From the NCBI GenBank assembly GCA_934636865.1, contig CAKUBI010000006.1, positions 1-64,000 of the forward strand: a stretch of DNA of 64,000 nucleotides, written 5' to 3'. The notes below the pieces were generated by a model. The model was not told the DNA's origin. It saw nothing but the letters and a program-made list of their open reading frames with translations, and searched no databases. Every line of letters starts with the position of its first letter. Position 1 is the first letter of the stretch. Origin of the DNA: an uncultured Oscillospiraceae bacterium. Its GTDB lineage: Bacteria > Bacillota > Clostridia > Oscillospirales > Oscillospiraceae. A program made the translations under genes and the position numbers. Of the stretch, positions 16,469-26,277 are shown piece after piece.

Positions 16469-18667
16469 TTACAGGTGCAGCACGCGCTCCTTGATCTCCT
16501 GCGTGCGGCCCTGATTCCAGAACTGCGTGCCGATGTAGCCGCAGGTGCGGCGGGCGACGTTCATCTTGTCCTGATCGGTGTTGCCGCACTTCGGGCAGCG
16601 CCAGATGAGCTTGCCGCCGTCCTCGACGATGTCGATCTCGCCGTCCCAGCCGCAGACCTGGCAGTAGTCGGACTTCGTGTTCAACTCGGCATAGATGATG
16701 TTGTCGTAAATGAACTTCATCACCTGCAGAACGGCCTCGAGGTTCTGCTGCATGTTCGGCACCTCGACATAGCTGATCGCGCCGCCGGGGGAGAGGTGCT
16801 GGAACTGCGCCTCAAACTTGAGCTTGGTGAACGCGTCGATCTTTTCCGTCACGTGCACGTGGTAGGAGTTTGTGATGTAGCCCTTGTCCGTCACGCCCTC
16901 GATGATGCCGAAGCGCTTTTGCAGGCACTTGGCAAATTTGTAGGTCGTAGACTCGAGCGGCGTGCCGTAGAGGGAGTAGTCGATGTTCTCGGCCTTTTTC
17001 CACTCGGCGCACTTGTCGTTCATCTTCTGCATGATCGAGAGGGCGAACGGCGTCGCGCTGGGGTCGGTGTGGCTCTTGCCGGTCATGTACTTGACGCACT
17101 CGTAAAGGCCCGCGTAGCCGAGCGAGATCGTAGAGTAGCCGTCGTAGAGGAGCTTGTCGATCGGCTCGCCCTTTTTGAGCCTTGCGCACGCGCCGTACTG
17201 CCAGAGGATCGGCGCGGCGTCGGAAAGCGTGCCCTTGAGACGGTCGTGGCGGCAGCGCAGCGCGCGGTGGCACAGCTCGAGCCGCTCTTCAAAGATCGAC
17301 CAGAACTTTTCGATGTTGCCGCCGGAGGACAGCGCCACATCCGGCAGGTTGATCGTCACAACGCCCTGATTGAAGCGGCCGTAGTACTTGTGCTTGCCGG
17401 GAACATAGTTTCCGGCGTTTGCGATGTTGCCGACGCCCGCGTCGGTGAAGCGGTCGGGCGTTAAGAAGCTGCGGCAGCCCATGCAGGGATACACGTCGCC
17501 CTTGAGCTCGAGCATCTTCTTTTCGCTGATGTAATCGGGCACCATGCGCCGCGCCGTGCACTTGGCGGCAAGGCGCGTGAGATAATAATAAGGAGAATCG
17601 TCGTGGATGTTGTCCTCCTCAAGCACATAGATGAGCTTGGGGAAGGCGGGCGTGACCCACACGCCCTGCTCATTCTTCACGCCCTGATAGCGCTGCTCGA
17701 GCATCTCCTCGATGATCACGGCAAGGTCGCGCTTTTCCTGCTCGTTGCGCGCCTCGTTGAGGTACATGAAAACAGTGATGAACGGCGCCTGACCGTTCGT
17801 GGTCAGAAGCGTTACAACCTGATACTGGATGGTCTGCACGCCGCGGCGGATCTCCTCGCGCAGGCGCTTTTCGACGATCTCGGTGATCTTGTCCTCCGTG
17901 GGATGCACGCCGAGCGCTTCGACCTCGGCGAGCACCTGCTTTCTGATCTTCTGGCGCGAAACGTCAACGAAGGGGGCAAGATGCGTCAGCGAGATGGACT
18001 GGCCGCCGTACTGGTTCGAGGCGACCTGCGCCACGATCTGCGTGGCGATGTTGCAGGCGGTGGCGAACGAGTGCGGGCGCTCGATGAGCGTCCCCGTGAT
18101 GACGGTGCCGTTCTGCAGCATGTCCTCTAAGTTCACAAGGTCGCAGTTGTGCATGTGCTGGGCGTAGTAATCCGTGTCGTGGAAGTGGATGATGCCCTCC
18201 TCGTGCGCCCTGACGATGTCCGCGGGCAGAAGCAGGCGGTTCGTCAGATCGCGGCTCACCTCGCCGGCCATGTAGTCGCGCTGCGTGGAGTTGACAACGG
18301 GATTCTTGTTGGAATTTTCCTGCTTGGCCTCTTCGTTGTTGCACTCGATGAGCGAGAGGATCTTGTCGTCCGTCGTGTTGCTCTTTCGCACGAGCGAGCG
18401 CGTGTAGCGGTAGGTGATGTAGCACTTGGCGACCTCGAACGCGCCGTGCGCCATGATCTGATGCTCCACAAAGTCCTGGATCTCCTCGACTGTGGGCGCG
18501 CGGCCAAGACTCTGACACGCGATCTCGACGCTCTCGGCGATGCGCTGGATCTGGACGGGCGTCATGCGGGCGTCCTCCTCCGCAACGTCGTTTGCCTTGG
18601 TGATCGCGGCGATGATCTTGACGATATCGAACTCGACTTCCGCACCGTTGCGTTTGATGACCCTCAT
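16469..18667 (-). CDS. nrdD: Anaerobic ribonucleoside-triphosphate reductase (class III)
   Basis: 732 residues. An N-terminal ATP-cone (about 1-95, RNGAEVEFDIVKI) senses ATP/dATP; the catalytic barrel follows. The C terminus has a four-cysteine zinc site (CQVCGWDG and RCPKCGNTD) and the glycyl-radical loop RRTCGYIGTQFWNQGRT. It makes dNTPs without oxygen, consistent with an anaerobe. The ATG at 18667 follows AGGAGACGGGGACA; an ATG seven codons earlier lacks a ribosome binding site. A NrdR box overlaps its promoter. Confidence 0.95.
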   Translation of the reverse strand: MRVIKRNGAEVEFDIVKIIAAITKANDVAEEDARMTPVQIQRIAESVEIACQSLGRAPTVEEIQDFVEHQIMAHGAFEVAKCYITYRYTRSLVRKSNTTDDKILSLIECNNEEAKQENSNKNPVVNSTQRDYMAGEVSRDLTNRLLLPADIVRAHEEGIIHFHDTDYYAQHMHNCDLVNLEDMLQNGTVITGTLIERPHSFATACNIATQIVAQVASNQYGGQSISLTHLAPFVDVSRQKIRKQVLAEVEALGVHPTEDKITEIVEKRLREEIRRGVQTIQYQVVTLLTTNGQAPFITVFMYLNEARNEQEKRDLAVIIEEMLEQRYQGVKNEQGVWVTPAFPKLIYVLEEDNIHDDSPYYYLTRLAAKCTARRMVPDYISEKKMLELKGDVYPCMGCRSFLTPDRFTDAGVGNIANAGNYVPGKHKYYGRFNQGVVTINLPDVALSSGGNIEKFWSIFEERLELCHRALRCRHDRLKGTLSDAAPILWQYGACARLKKGEPIDKLLYDGYSTISLGYAGLYECVKYMTGKSHTDPSATPFALSIMQKMNDKCAEWKKAENIDYSLYGTPLESTTYKFAKCLQKRFGIIEGVTDKGYITNSYHVHVTEKIDAFTKLKFEAQFQHLSPGGAISYVEVPNMQQNLEAVLQVMKFIYDNIIYAELNTKSDYCQVCGWDGEIDIVEDGGKLIWRCPKCGNTDQDKMNVARRTCGYIGTQFWNQGRTQEIKERVLHL

Positions 18668-18711
18668 TGTCCCCGTCTCCTTCATCAAAAATCGTAATAT
18701 GGCAGTTATAT

Positions 18712-18753
18712 GGGATCACAACACTATATATTGTGGTCCCATCTCATGTGTAA
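18712..18753 (-). promoter_or_regulatory. nrdD promoter with NrdR box inside a larger dyad
   Basis: On the minus strand TTACAC (18748-18753), 17-nt spacer, TATATA (18725-18730). The sequence ACACTATATATTGTGG (18721-18736) matches the NrdR box consensus acaCwAtATaTwGtgt and covers the -10. It lies inside an inverted repeat GGGATCACAA-N9-TTGTGGTCCC (18712-18740; nine of ten positions pair). Repression by NrdR is inferred from the family consensus. Confidence 0.78.
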
Positions 18754-18929
18754 GCCTAATTAAAGCACAGAGCGGCAAGAAATGCAAGACAGCAAAATAA
18801 CGAAAAAGCACCCGTTCCTTGATACGATTTGGCGCAATGGCAGAGATAGCAGGCGAAATGTATGTCAAAAAATTTTGGCAGGCGCTTTCGATATAAGAAA
18901 AATTAATGGCAGATATGCAAAATTAACTC

Positions 18930-18958
18930 TTTTCTTAGAATGAAAATGTGCTTATAAT
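18930..18958 (+). promoter_or_regulatory. Probable purA promoter
   Basis: A consensus TATAAT (18953-18958) with a weak TTTTCT at 17 nt. The transcript leader contains a GGGCCG/CGGCCC hairpin near 18985-19001 before the AGGTT ribosome binding site. No purine riboswitch fold was recognised in 18754-19033. Confidence 0.55.
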
Positions 18959-19033
18959 AACACGGTTGAAATTTCTGGACATGAGGGCCGCGGCACGGCC
19001 CGCATCGATTTAAGATCGGAGGTTATTTTAATT

Positions 19034-20308
19034 ATGGCAAATTGCGCGATCGTAGGCATCAACTGGGGCGACGAGGGCAAGGGCCGCATGGTCGACTATC
19101 TGACGAGCCGCTATGACATCGTCATCCGCTATCAGGGCGGCGGCAACGCCGGTCACACCGTGGTCAATGAAAAGGGCAAGTTCGCCCTGCACCTGCTGCC
19201 CAGCGGCATCTTCCGCGACGGCGTTGTGAACATCCTCGGCAACGGCGTGGCGCTGGACTGCGAGAATCTGCTCAGCGAAATGGAGACGCTGCGCGCCGCA
19301 GGCGTCGCCATCACGCCGGATAACCTCAAGATCAGCGACCGCGCGTCGCTGCTGCTGCCCTGGCACCGCGAGCTCGACGCGCTGGAGGAAGCGCGCCTTG
19401 CCGACAAGAAGTACGGCTCGACCAAGCAGGGCATCGCGCCCTTCTACGGCGACAAGTACCAGAAAAAGACCGTGCAGGCCGGCGAGCTCCTGCATCCCGA
19501 GCACCTGCGCGAGCACCTTGCCGACCTTCTTGAATGGAAGAACCTGATCCTTCAGAAGGTCTACGGCGCGAAGGGCTGCACGATGGACGAGCTGATGAAC
19601 TGGGTCGAGACCTACTGCGGCGCCATCAAGCCCTACATCACCGATACCGGTCTTTTCCTCAAGAAGGCGCAGAAGGAGGGCAAGTCCATCCTCTTCGAGG
19701 CCCAGCTCGGCGCGCTGCGCGATCTGGACTACGGCATCTATCCCTACACCACCTCCTCCAACTCCATCGCGGCCTATGCGCCCGTCGGCTCGGGCCTGCC
19801 CACGGCGAAGATCGACGAGGTCGTGGGCGTTGTGAAGGCCTACTCCTCCTGCGTGGGCGAGGGTCCGTTTGTCTGCGAATGGTTCGGCGCGGAAGCGCAG
19901 AAGCTGCGCGACGCGGGCGAGGAATACGGCGCGAAGACCGGCAGACCCCGCCGCGTGGGTCCCATCGACCTTGTCGCTACGCGCTACGGCGTCGAAGCGC
20001 AGGGCGCGACGAACATTGCCCTCACCAAGCTCGACGTTCTGAGCTACATGGACAAGATCCCCGTCTGCGCGCATTATGAGCTCAGCGGCGAGCAGACCGA
20101 CGATTTCCCGTTCCCCGTGCTGCTGCAGGACGCCAAGCCCGTGACCGAGTATCTGCCCGGCTGGCAGTGCGACATCTCCGGCGCGCGCAAATGGGAGGAC
20201 CTGCCCGAGAATGCGCGCAGATACGTGGAATACGTCGAAAAGGCCATCGGCTGCCACATCGGCTTCGTCTCCGTCGGCGCCGAGCGCGACAGCCTGATCG
20301 TCCGCTGA
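19034..20308 (+). CDS. purA: Adenylosuccinate synthetase
   Basis: 424 residues. It converts IMP and aspartate to adenylosuccinate with GTP. The phosphate loop GDEGKG gives the catalytic Asp13, and the GGGNAGHT motif gives His41. Length and the near-terminal loop match PurA. The next enzyme of the pathway, purB, lies immediately downstream but after a terminator, with its own promoter. Start ATG follows GGAGGTTATTTTAATT. Confidence 0.96.
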   Translation: MANCAIVGINWGDEGKGRMVDYLTSRYDIVIRYQGGGNAGHTVVNEKGKFALHLLPSGIFRDGVVNILGNGVALDCENLLSEMETLRAAGVAITPDNLKISDRASLLLPWHRELDALEEARLADKKYGSTKQGIAPFYGDKYQKKTVQAGELLHPEHLREHLADLLEWKNLILQKVYGAKGCTMDELMNWVETYCGAIKPYITDTGLFLKKAQKEGKSILFEAQLGALRDLDYGIYPYTTSSNSIAAYAPVGSGLPTAKIDEVVGVVKAYSSCVGEGPFVCEWFGAEAQKLRDAGEEYGAKTGRPRRVGPIDLVATRYGVEAQGATNIALTKLDVLSYMDKIPVCAHYELSGEQTDDFPFPVLLQDAKPVTEYLPGWQCDISGARKWEDLPENARRYVEYVEKAIGCHIGFVSVGAERDSLIVR

Positions 20309-20313
20309 GAAGC

Positions 20314-20352
20314 AAAAAATCAAGAGGGACTGGAAAGCCCCTCTTGATTTTT
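20314..20352 (+). terminator. purA terminator
   Basis: Stem AAAAATCAAGAGGG/CCCTCTTGATTTTT with a 9-nt loop, six bases after the purA stop. Confidence 0.9.
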
Positions 20353-20367
20353 CCTGTCGCATCCCCC

Positions 20368-20396
20368 TTGATTCCCGATACAATATTATATAGAAT
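20368..20396 (+). promoter_or_regulatory. purB promoter
   Basis: TTGATT, 17-nt spacer, TAGAAT; purB starts 38 nt downstream. Confidence 0.65.
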
Positions 20397-20433
20397 ATGC
20401 GCAGCCGCTGCTGCGAAAGAAAAGGAGAATTCC

Positions 20434-21852
20434 ATGCGCAAGGATATTTACGAGTCCCCGCTCTCGTCCCGCTATGCTTCCGACTACATGCTGCACCTCT
20501 TTTCCCCGGATATGCGCTTTCAGACCTGGCGCAGGCTGTGGGTGGAGCTGGCGCGCGCCGAGCATGAGCTGGGCCTTCCCATCACGCAGGAGCAGGTAGA
20601 CGAGCTTGCCGCGCACATCACGGACATCGACTACGAGATCGCCGAAAAGCGCGAGCATGAGGTGCGCCACGATGTGATGGCGCACATCTACGCCTACGGC
20701 AAGGCCGCGCCCTCCGCCGCGGGCATCATCCACCTCGGCGCGACGAGCTGCTATGTCACCGACAACGCCGACCTCGTGCTGTATCGCGACGGTCTCAAGT
20801 ATCTGCGCACGCAGCTTTTGAGCGTGATGCGCAACCTCTCCGAGTTTGCCCGCGCCTACGCCGAAACGCCGACGCTGGGCTACACGCATTATCAGCCCGC
20901 CCAGCCCGTGACCATCGGCAAGCGCGCGACGCTCTGGATGCAGGACTTCCGCTCCGATCTTGAGGAGCTCGACTTCGTCCTCGGCTCGATGCGCTTTCTC
21001 GGCTGCCGCGGCACGACCGGCACGGAGGCGAGCTTTGTGGACCTCTTCGAGGGCGACGACGGAAAGGTCGATGAGATGAACCGCCGCATCGCTTCGGCGT
21101 TCGGCTTTGAAAGGTGCTTCTCCGTCAGCGGTCAGACCTACCCGCGCAAGGCCGACAGCCGTATCCTGAACGTGCTGTCCTCCATCGCGCAGAGCGCCTA
21201 CCGCATGGCAAACGACATCCGCCTGCTCCAGCATGACCGCCAGGTCGAGGAGCCGTTTGAAAAGAACCAGATCGGCTCGTCCGCCATGCCCTACAAGCGC
21301 AACCCCATGCGCTCCGAGCGCATCTGCTCGCTCAGCCGCTACCTGATGGCCGACGCGGCCAACGCGCCGATGACGGCCTCGACCCAGTGGCTCGAGCGCA
21401 CGCTCGACGACTCGGCCAACCGCCGCATCTCGCTGCCGGAGGGCTTCCTCTGCGCCGACGCGGTGCTGCGCCTGTGCCAGAGCGTGACGAACGGCCTGCA
21501 CGTGAACGAGAAGATCGTGGACCGCACGCTGCGCGAGTACCTGCCCTTCCTTGCGACCGAGAATATCATGATGGAGGCCGTCAAGCGCGGCGGAAACCGT
21601 CAGGAGCTGCACGAGAAGATCCGTCAGCACTCCATGGCCGCGACCGCCCGCATGAAAGAGGGCGAAAAGTGCGACCTTCTGGACCGCCTTGCCGCCGACC
21701 CGGCGTTCGGTATGACGCGCGGGGAGCTCGACGCCGTGATGGAGCCGAAGCTCTACATCGGCCGCTGCAAACAGCAGGTGGAGCGCTTCCTTGATGAGTG
21801 CGCGCCGCTTTTAAAGGATGCCGCCGCGGCGGACGGAGCGATCAGCCTGTAA
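20434..21852 (+). CDS. purB: Adenylosuccinate lyase
   Basis: 472 residues of the fumarase/aspartase superfamily. It cleaves adenylosuccinate to AMP and fumarate, and SAICAR to AICAR. The signature loop GSSAMPYKRNPMRSE (about 281-295) carries the mobile catalytic Ser. The ATG at 20434 follows AAAGGAGAATTCC; the longer open frame runs back through the purA terminator. A YoaK-like gene follows after 30 nt, probably cotranscribed. Confidence 0.95.
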   Translation: MRKDIYESPLSSRYASDYMLHLFSPDMRFQTWRRLWVELARAEHELGLPITQEQVDELAAHITDIDYEIAEKREHEVRHDVMAHIYAYGKAAPSAAGIIHLGATSCYVTDNADLVLYRDGLKYLRTQLLSVMRNLSEFARAYAETPTLGYTHYQPAQPVTIGKRATLWMQDFRSDLEELDFVLGSMRFLGCRGTTGTEASFVDLFEGDDGKVDEMNRRIASAFGFERCFSVSGQTYPRKADSRILNVLSSIAQSAYRMANDIRLLQHDRQVEEPFEKNQIGSSAMPYKRNPMRSERICSLSRYLMADAANAPMTASTQWLERTLDDSANRRISLPEGFLCADAVLRLCQSVTNGLHVNEKIVDRTLREYLPFLATENIMMEAVKRGGNRQELHEKIRQHSMAATARMKEGEKCDLLDRLAADPAFGMTRGELDAVMEPKLYIGRCKQQVERFLDECAPLLKDAAAADGAISL

Positions 21853-21882
21853 AAAAGAACGGAAAAGAGAGAAGAGATCCGC

Positions 21883-22560
21883 ATGAGTTTCCTTGCCAGA
21901 AGAACGCACGGGCAGATGTCAGAATCGCTGCTGACGGCCTCGTTCATCATCCTGTCCGGCGGCCTGCAGGACGCCTACACCTATCTTTGCCGCGGCAAGG
22001 TCTTTGCCAACGCGCAGACGGGCAACATCGTGCTCTTCAGCGCCCACCTTTTTGAGGGCGAATGGGCGCTGAGCGCGAGCTACCTTGTGCCGCTGCTCGC
22101 GTTCATGCTCGGCGTTTTCGTGGCCGAGTGCGTCCACCGGCGCTATAAGAGCATGGAAAAGGTCCACTGGCGCCAGCTCATCATTCTGGCGGAGATCGTG
22201 CTGCTGTTTCTTGTCGGCTTTCTGCCGCAGAGCGTCAACACGCTGGCGAACGCGCTCGTTTCGTTCGTCTGCGCCATGCAGGTGCAGACCTTCCGCAAGG
22301 TGCGCGGCCATGCCTACGCGAGCACGATGTGCATCGGCAACATGCGCAGCGGCACGGACGCGCTGTGCGCCTACTTCCACACGCACGATAAGAAAATTTT
22401 GCAGAAATCCCTGACCTATTTTGCCGTGATCGGCATTTTCGCCGTGGGCGCGGGCTTTGGCGCGCTGCTGACAAAGCACTTTGCCGAGCGCGGGATCTGG
22501 GTGTCCTGCGTGCTGCTGGCCGTGAGCTTTCTCATCATGTTCATCCGCGAGGAAAACTGA
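21883..22560 (+). CDS. YoaK family (DUF1275) membrane protein
   Basis: 225 residues with about six hydrophobic helices. The GGLQDAYTYLCRGKVFANAQTGN stretch near residues 24-46 and the MRSGTDALCAYF stretch later are typical of the YoaK/DUF1275 family, a group of small membrane proteins of unknown function. It lies 30 nt after purB; I see no reason to link it functionally to purine synthesis. Start follows AGAGAAGAGATCCGC. Confidence 0.85.
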   Translation: MSFLARRTHGQMSESLLTASFIILSGGLQDAYTYLCRGKVFANAQTGNIVLFSAHLFEGEWALSASYLVPLLAFMLGVFVAECVHRRYKSMEKVHWRQLIILAEIVLLFLVGFLPQSVNTLANALVSFVCAMQVQTFRKVRGHAYASTMCIGNMRSGTDALCAYFHTHDKKILQKSLTYFAVIGIFAVGAGFGALLTKHFAERGIWVSCVLLAVSFLIMFIREEN

Positions 22561-22574
22561 AACTGTCTCTCCCG

Positions 22575-22613
22575 GAGCGGAGACCGAAGAAATTCGGTCT
22601 CCGCTCTTTTTTT
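22575..22613 (+). terminator. Terminator after the yoaK-like gene
   Basis: Perfect 14-bp stem GAGCGGAGACCGAA/TTCGGTCTCCGCTC with a GAAA tetraloop and seven T residues. Confidence 0.95.
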
Positions 22614-22809
22614 GTAAAAATGACGGACGGTCATGTTTGACGCTGCAAAACGGGGCAGACTATTATGAACGAATCGTGAAGAATGCGCAAGACTGGACAA
22701 AAGACGCTGAGTGCACATAGAAGCGGGAGGAAAACTGTGTTATAAAGATGGCATAAAGAAGGAAATGCCGAAAATCAAAGCAAAATAGAGTTTATTCAAA
22801 AAATAAATG

Positions 22810-22838
22810 TTGACTTGTTTATTTAAAGTATCTATAAT
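22810..22838 (+). promoter_or_regulatory. Promoter of the V-type ATPase operon
   Basis: TTGACT, a 17-nt AT-rich spacer, then consensus TATAAT. The first gene starts 54 nt downstream. The stretch from 22614 to 22809 contains no supported gene. Confidence 0.88.
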
Positions 22839-22892
22839 ATGAAACAATTCATCGCGCCGGAAGCGGCGCGGCGGAAAACGAGGTGAACCGGA

Positions 22893-23219
22893 ATGGCAAT
22901 GGAAGAACTGCGTTATGTGCAGGAATTGGAAGAGAAGCTTGCAGAGCAATACGCGCTCGCGCAGGCGGAAGCGAAAAAGACCGTCGCCGTGGAGCAGCGC
23001 GCCTGCGCCCGCCAGATCGAGGACAACCGCCGCAACTGCGACGTGGAGGCCCGGCAGAAGATGGCGGACGCCGAGCAGCGCGCCCGGCAGCGGACGGAGG
23101 AGATCCTCGCCAAAGCGCGTGAGGAATGCGGGCAGATGCAGAACGCGGCGCGCGGAAGATTACCCCGCGCGGCGCAGTGGATCGCGGAAGAGGTTGTGAA
23201 AAGCGAATGGCAATCGTAA
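22893..23219 (+). CDS. V-type ATPase peripheral stalk subunit (G/H type)
   Basis: 108 residues, almost entirely charged heptad-like sequence rich in Ala, Glu, Arg and Gln, predicting a long coiled coil. As first gene of the operon, before subunit I, it corresponds to the small stalk subunit that pairs with subunit E (NtpF in Enterococcus hirae). The ATG at 22893 follows GAGGTGAACCGGA. It overlaps the next gene by 13 nt. Confidence 0.8.
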   Translation: MAMEELRYVQELEEKLAEQYALAQAEAKKTVAVEQRACARQIEDNRRNCDVEARQKMADAEQRARQRTEEILAKAREECGQMQNAARGRLPRAAQWIAEEVVKSEWQS

Positions 23220-25129
23220 AGATGAAGCACCTGCGCCTTGTGGGGCTTGAGAGCGAGCGCGAAGCGCTGCTGCGGGCCATGCAGGACATGGGCTGCATAG
23301 AGGTGACGGGCGTGGACGGCGCGGAGGACGCACGCAGCGCGGGCTTTGCCCGCCCGGACGACAAGGCGCTGCTGAATGCGCAGGAAAGCGCACGCGCCTG
23401 CCGCACGGCGCTCGCGGCGCTGGACCGCTTTGCCCCGGAGAAAAAGGGGCTTTTCCGCAAGCGCGCGGCGGTCACGCGCGATGACTTTTTCAGCGCGGAG
23501 AGCGAAAAGGCCGCAAAGGACGCAGCAGACGAGCTGAACGCCCTGCAGCGCCGCCTCGGCGAGATCGAAAGCGAGCGCACGAAGGAAGAGACGCTGCGCG
23601 CCTCGCTTGCCCCGTGGCTGACGCTCGATGTGCCGCTCGATCAGGCGGACGGCGCGCTGTGCGTTTCCTTCGGAACAGTCGGCGCGGCGGTGACGGACGA
23701 GACGCTGAATGGAGCCTTCGAGGGCTTCGACGGCCTTGCGCTGTGGCGGCAGGCGTCGGCGGACCGGTCGCTGCGGTATCTGCTCGTTATCTGCCACGAA
23801 AGCGTCCGGGAGCAGGCAATGGCCGCGCTGCGGGAGACCGGCTTTTCCTCCGTGAGCTTCCGCGGCCTGCACGGCGCGGCGAAGGAAAACGACGAGGGCG
23901 CGCAGGCGCGCCTTGCCGCTCTGGAAGAAGAAAAACAGCGCATCGGGCAGCGCATGACGGCGCTTGGCGATAAGCGCGCGCTGCTGCTGCGTGCGAGCGA
24001 CCGCGCCGCCATCACGCTGCGGCGCGAGGAGGCGAAAAGCCGCCTTGTCGAAACGGACAAGGCCTTCCTGCTCGAGGGCTGGCTGCCCGCCGGTCGCTGC
24101 GCAGAGCTTGAAACGGTCCTCACACCCTTCACCTGTGCGTTTGAAACGCGCGAGCCGGCGGAGGACGAGTACCCGCAGGTGCCGGTACAGCTCCAGAACA
24201 ATAAGCTGACGCGCCCGCTCAACATGGTCACGGAGATGTATTCCCTCCCGGCCTACGGGACGCTTGACCCGAATCCGCTGATGGCGCCGTTTTTCATCCT
24301 GTTCTACGGCATCATGATGGCGGATATGGGCTACGGCATTCTGATGATCCTCGCGTCGGTCATTATCAGCAAAAAGTACCGCCCCAAGGGCACGAGCGGG
24401 GAGCTGTTCAGCCTGCTGGGCCTGTGCGGCGTGAGCACTTTTATCATGGGCGCGCTGACGGGCGGCTTTTTCGGCGACTTTCTCACCCAGCTCGCCGCGC
24501 TCATCAGCCCCGGCACGGTGTTCGCTCTGCCGAAGCTCTTTGACCCGCTCGACGATCTGACGATGATTTTGATCGGCTCGATGGCGCTGGGCCTTGTGCA
24601 GATCATCACGGGCATGGCGATCAGCCTGATCGAAAAGTGCAGGCGAAAAAAATTCCTCGACGCCTTTTTCGAGGAGATCACCTGGTGGCTCGTGTTTCTC
24701 GGCATTGCGCTCGCGGCGCTTGGAAAGGGCACAGCGGTGCTGTACGCGGGCATTGTGCTGGTGCTGCTCGGACCCATCGTGCAGGGCAAGGGCTGGGGCA
24801 GGCTCACGGGCGTGTTCGGCTCGGTCTATAACCACGTGACAGGCTACTTCGGCGATATTTTGTCCTACACGCGCCTGATGGCGCTGATGCTCGCGGGCAG
24901 CGTGATCGCGCAGGTATTCAACATGCTCGCGGCGATGCCGGGGAATGTGATCGCGTTTCTCATCATCTCGATGCTCGGCAACGCGATGAACTTCGGACTC
25001 AACCTTCTGGGCTGCTACGTGCACGACTTGAGATTGCAGTGCCTTGAATTTTTCAACAAGTTCTACGTCGATGGCGGAAAGCCCTTCCGCCCCATGACGC
25101 TGGACACGGAATATGTGGACCTACAGTAA
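23207..25129 (+). CDS. ntpI: V-type ATP synthase subunit I
   Basis: 640 residues: a cytosolic N-terminal half (about 1-330) with long coiled-coil arms and a C-terminal half with seven or eight membrane helices starting near NPLMAPFFILFYGIMMADMGYG. Subunit I anchors the stator and forms the ion half-channels against the K ring; the conserved membrane Arg should lie in the late helices (SYTRLMALMLAG). The ATG at 23207 overlaps the upstream gene by 13 nt, implying translational coupling. Confidence 0.93.
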   Translation: MAIVKMKHLRLVGLESEREALLRAMQDMGCIEVTGVDGAEDARSAGFARPDDKALLNAQESARACRTALAALDRFAPEKKGLFRKRAAVTRDDFFSAESEKAAKDAADELNALQRRLGEIESERTKEETLRASLAPWLTLDVPLDQADGALCVSFGTVGAAVTDETLNGAFEGFDGLALWRQASADRSLRYLLVICHESVREQAMAALRETGFSSVSFRGLHGAAKENDEGAQARLAALEEEKQRIGQRMTALGDKRALLLRASDRAAITLRREEAKSRLVETDKAFLLEGWLPAGRCAELETVLTPFTCAFETREPAEDEYPQVPVQLQNNKLTRPLNMVTEMYSLPAYGTLDPNPLMAPFFILFYGIMMADMGYGILMILASVIISKKYRPKGTSGELFSLLGLCGVSTFIMGALTGGFFGDFLTQLAALISPGTVFALPKLFDPLDDLTMILIGSMALGLVQIITGMAISLIEKCRRKKFLDAFFEEITWWLVFLGIALAALGKGTAVLYAGIVLVLLGPIVQGKGWGRLTGVFGSVYNHVTGYFGDILSYTRLMALMLAGSVIAQVFNMLAAMPGNVIAFLIISMLGNAMNFGLNLLGCYVHDLRLQCLEFFNKFYVDGGKPFRPMTLDTEYVDLQ

Positions 25130-25642
<513 letters not shown>

Positions 25643-25674
25643 GAAACGTGCGCTGACAGAAAGGCGGAAACGCA

Positions 25675-26262
25675 ATGAACGGAATGGAAAAGATCGCCGC
25701 GCGCATGGAAGCGGACGCGCAGCGCGCGCTCGAAGCGCTGCACGAGGAGACCGAGCGCCAGCTCGCCGCGCTGCGGGAGGAGAGCGAGACGCGCGCCGGG
25801 CAGGAGCGCATCGCCGCCGCGGAAAGAGCGGATCAGGCGGCGCGCGAGCGCTACGAAAGGCTGTGCTCGGCGGCGGAGATGGAAACGCGCAAGCTCACGC
25901 TGCGCGCACAGCAGGAGGTGCTCTCCGAGGCCTACGACCTTGCGCTCAAGGAGCTGTGCGAAATGCCGGAGGAGAAATACCTCGACCTTCTGGTGCGCCT
26001 TTTAAAGCGCGCCGTGAGCACGGGGAGAGAAGAGATCCTTCTTTCCCAAAGGGACCGCGACGCGCTGGGGCAGGAGCTTTTAGCGCATGCGAACCGCGAG
26101 CTCGGCACGAGCCTGACGCTCTCTCAAAAGTGCGCGCCCATCCGCGCGGGCTTTCTGCTCTCGAGCCGGGAGTGCGACGTGAACTGCTCGTTTGAAACGC
26201 TGCTCGCCCTCTCGCGCGAGCGGACCGAGCGCGGCGCGGCGCAGATCCTCTTTGCGCAGTAA
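25675..26262 (+). CDS. ntpE: V-type ATP synthase subunit E
   Basis: 195 residues: an N-terminal coiled coil (about 1-95, Ala/Glu/Arg-rich) and a globular C-terminal domain from about 100 onward, with the LVRLLKRAVSTGREE stretch. It forms the peripheral stalk with the small G/H-type subunit at the head of the operon. Start ATG 25675 lies 32 nt after ntpK, following AAGGCGGAAACGCA. Confidence 0.88.
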   Translation: MNGMEKIAARMEADAQRALEALHEETERQLAALREESETRAGQERIAAAERADQAARERYERLCSAAEMETRKLTLRAQQEVLSEAYDLALKELCEMPEEKYLDLLVRLLKRAVSTGREEILLSQRDRDALGQELLAHANRELGTSLTLSQKCAPIRAGFLLSSRECDVNCSFETLLALSRERTERGAAQILFAQ

Positions 26263-26277
26263 GGGAGGGGAGAAGCG

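Noticed and set aside
18754-19033. Purine riboswitch before purA
   Set aside because: No conserved three-way junction loops were recognised.
22614-22809. Short frame and TTGACG-N18-TATTAT promoter-like sequence before the V-ATPase operon
   Set aside because: About 34 codons look protein-like but have no start signal, and the stronger promoter at 22810 explains the operon.
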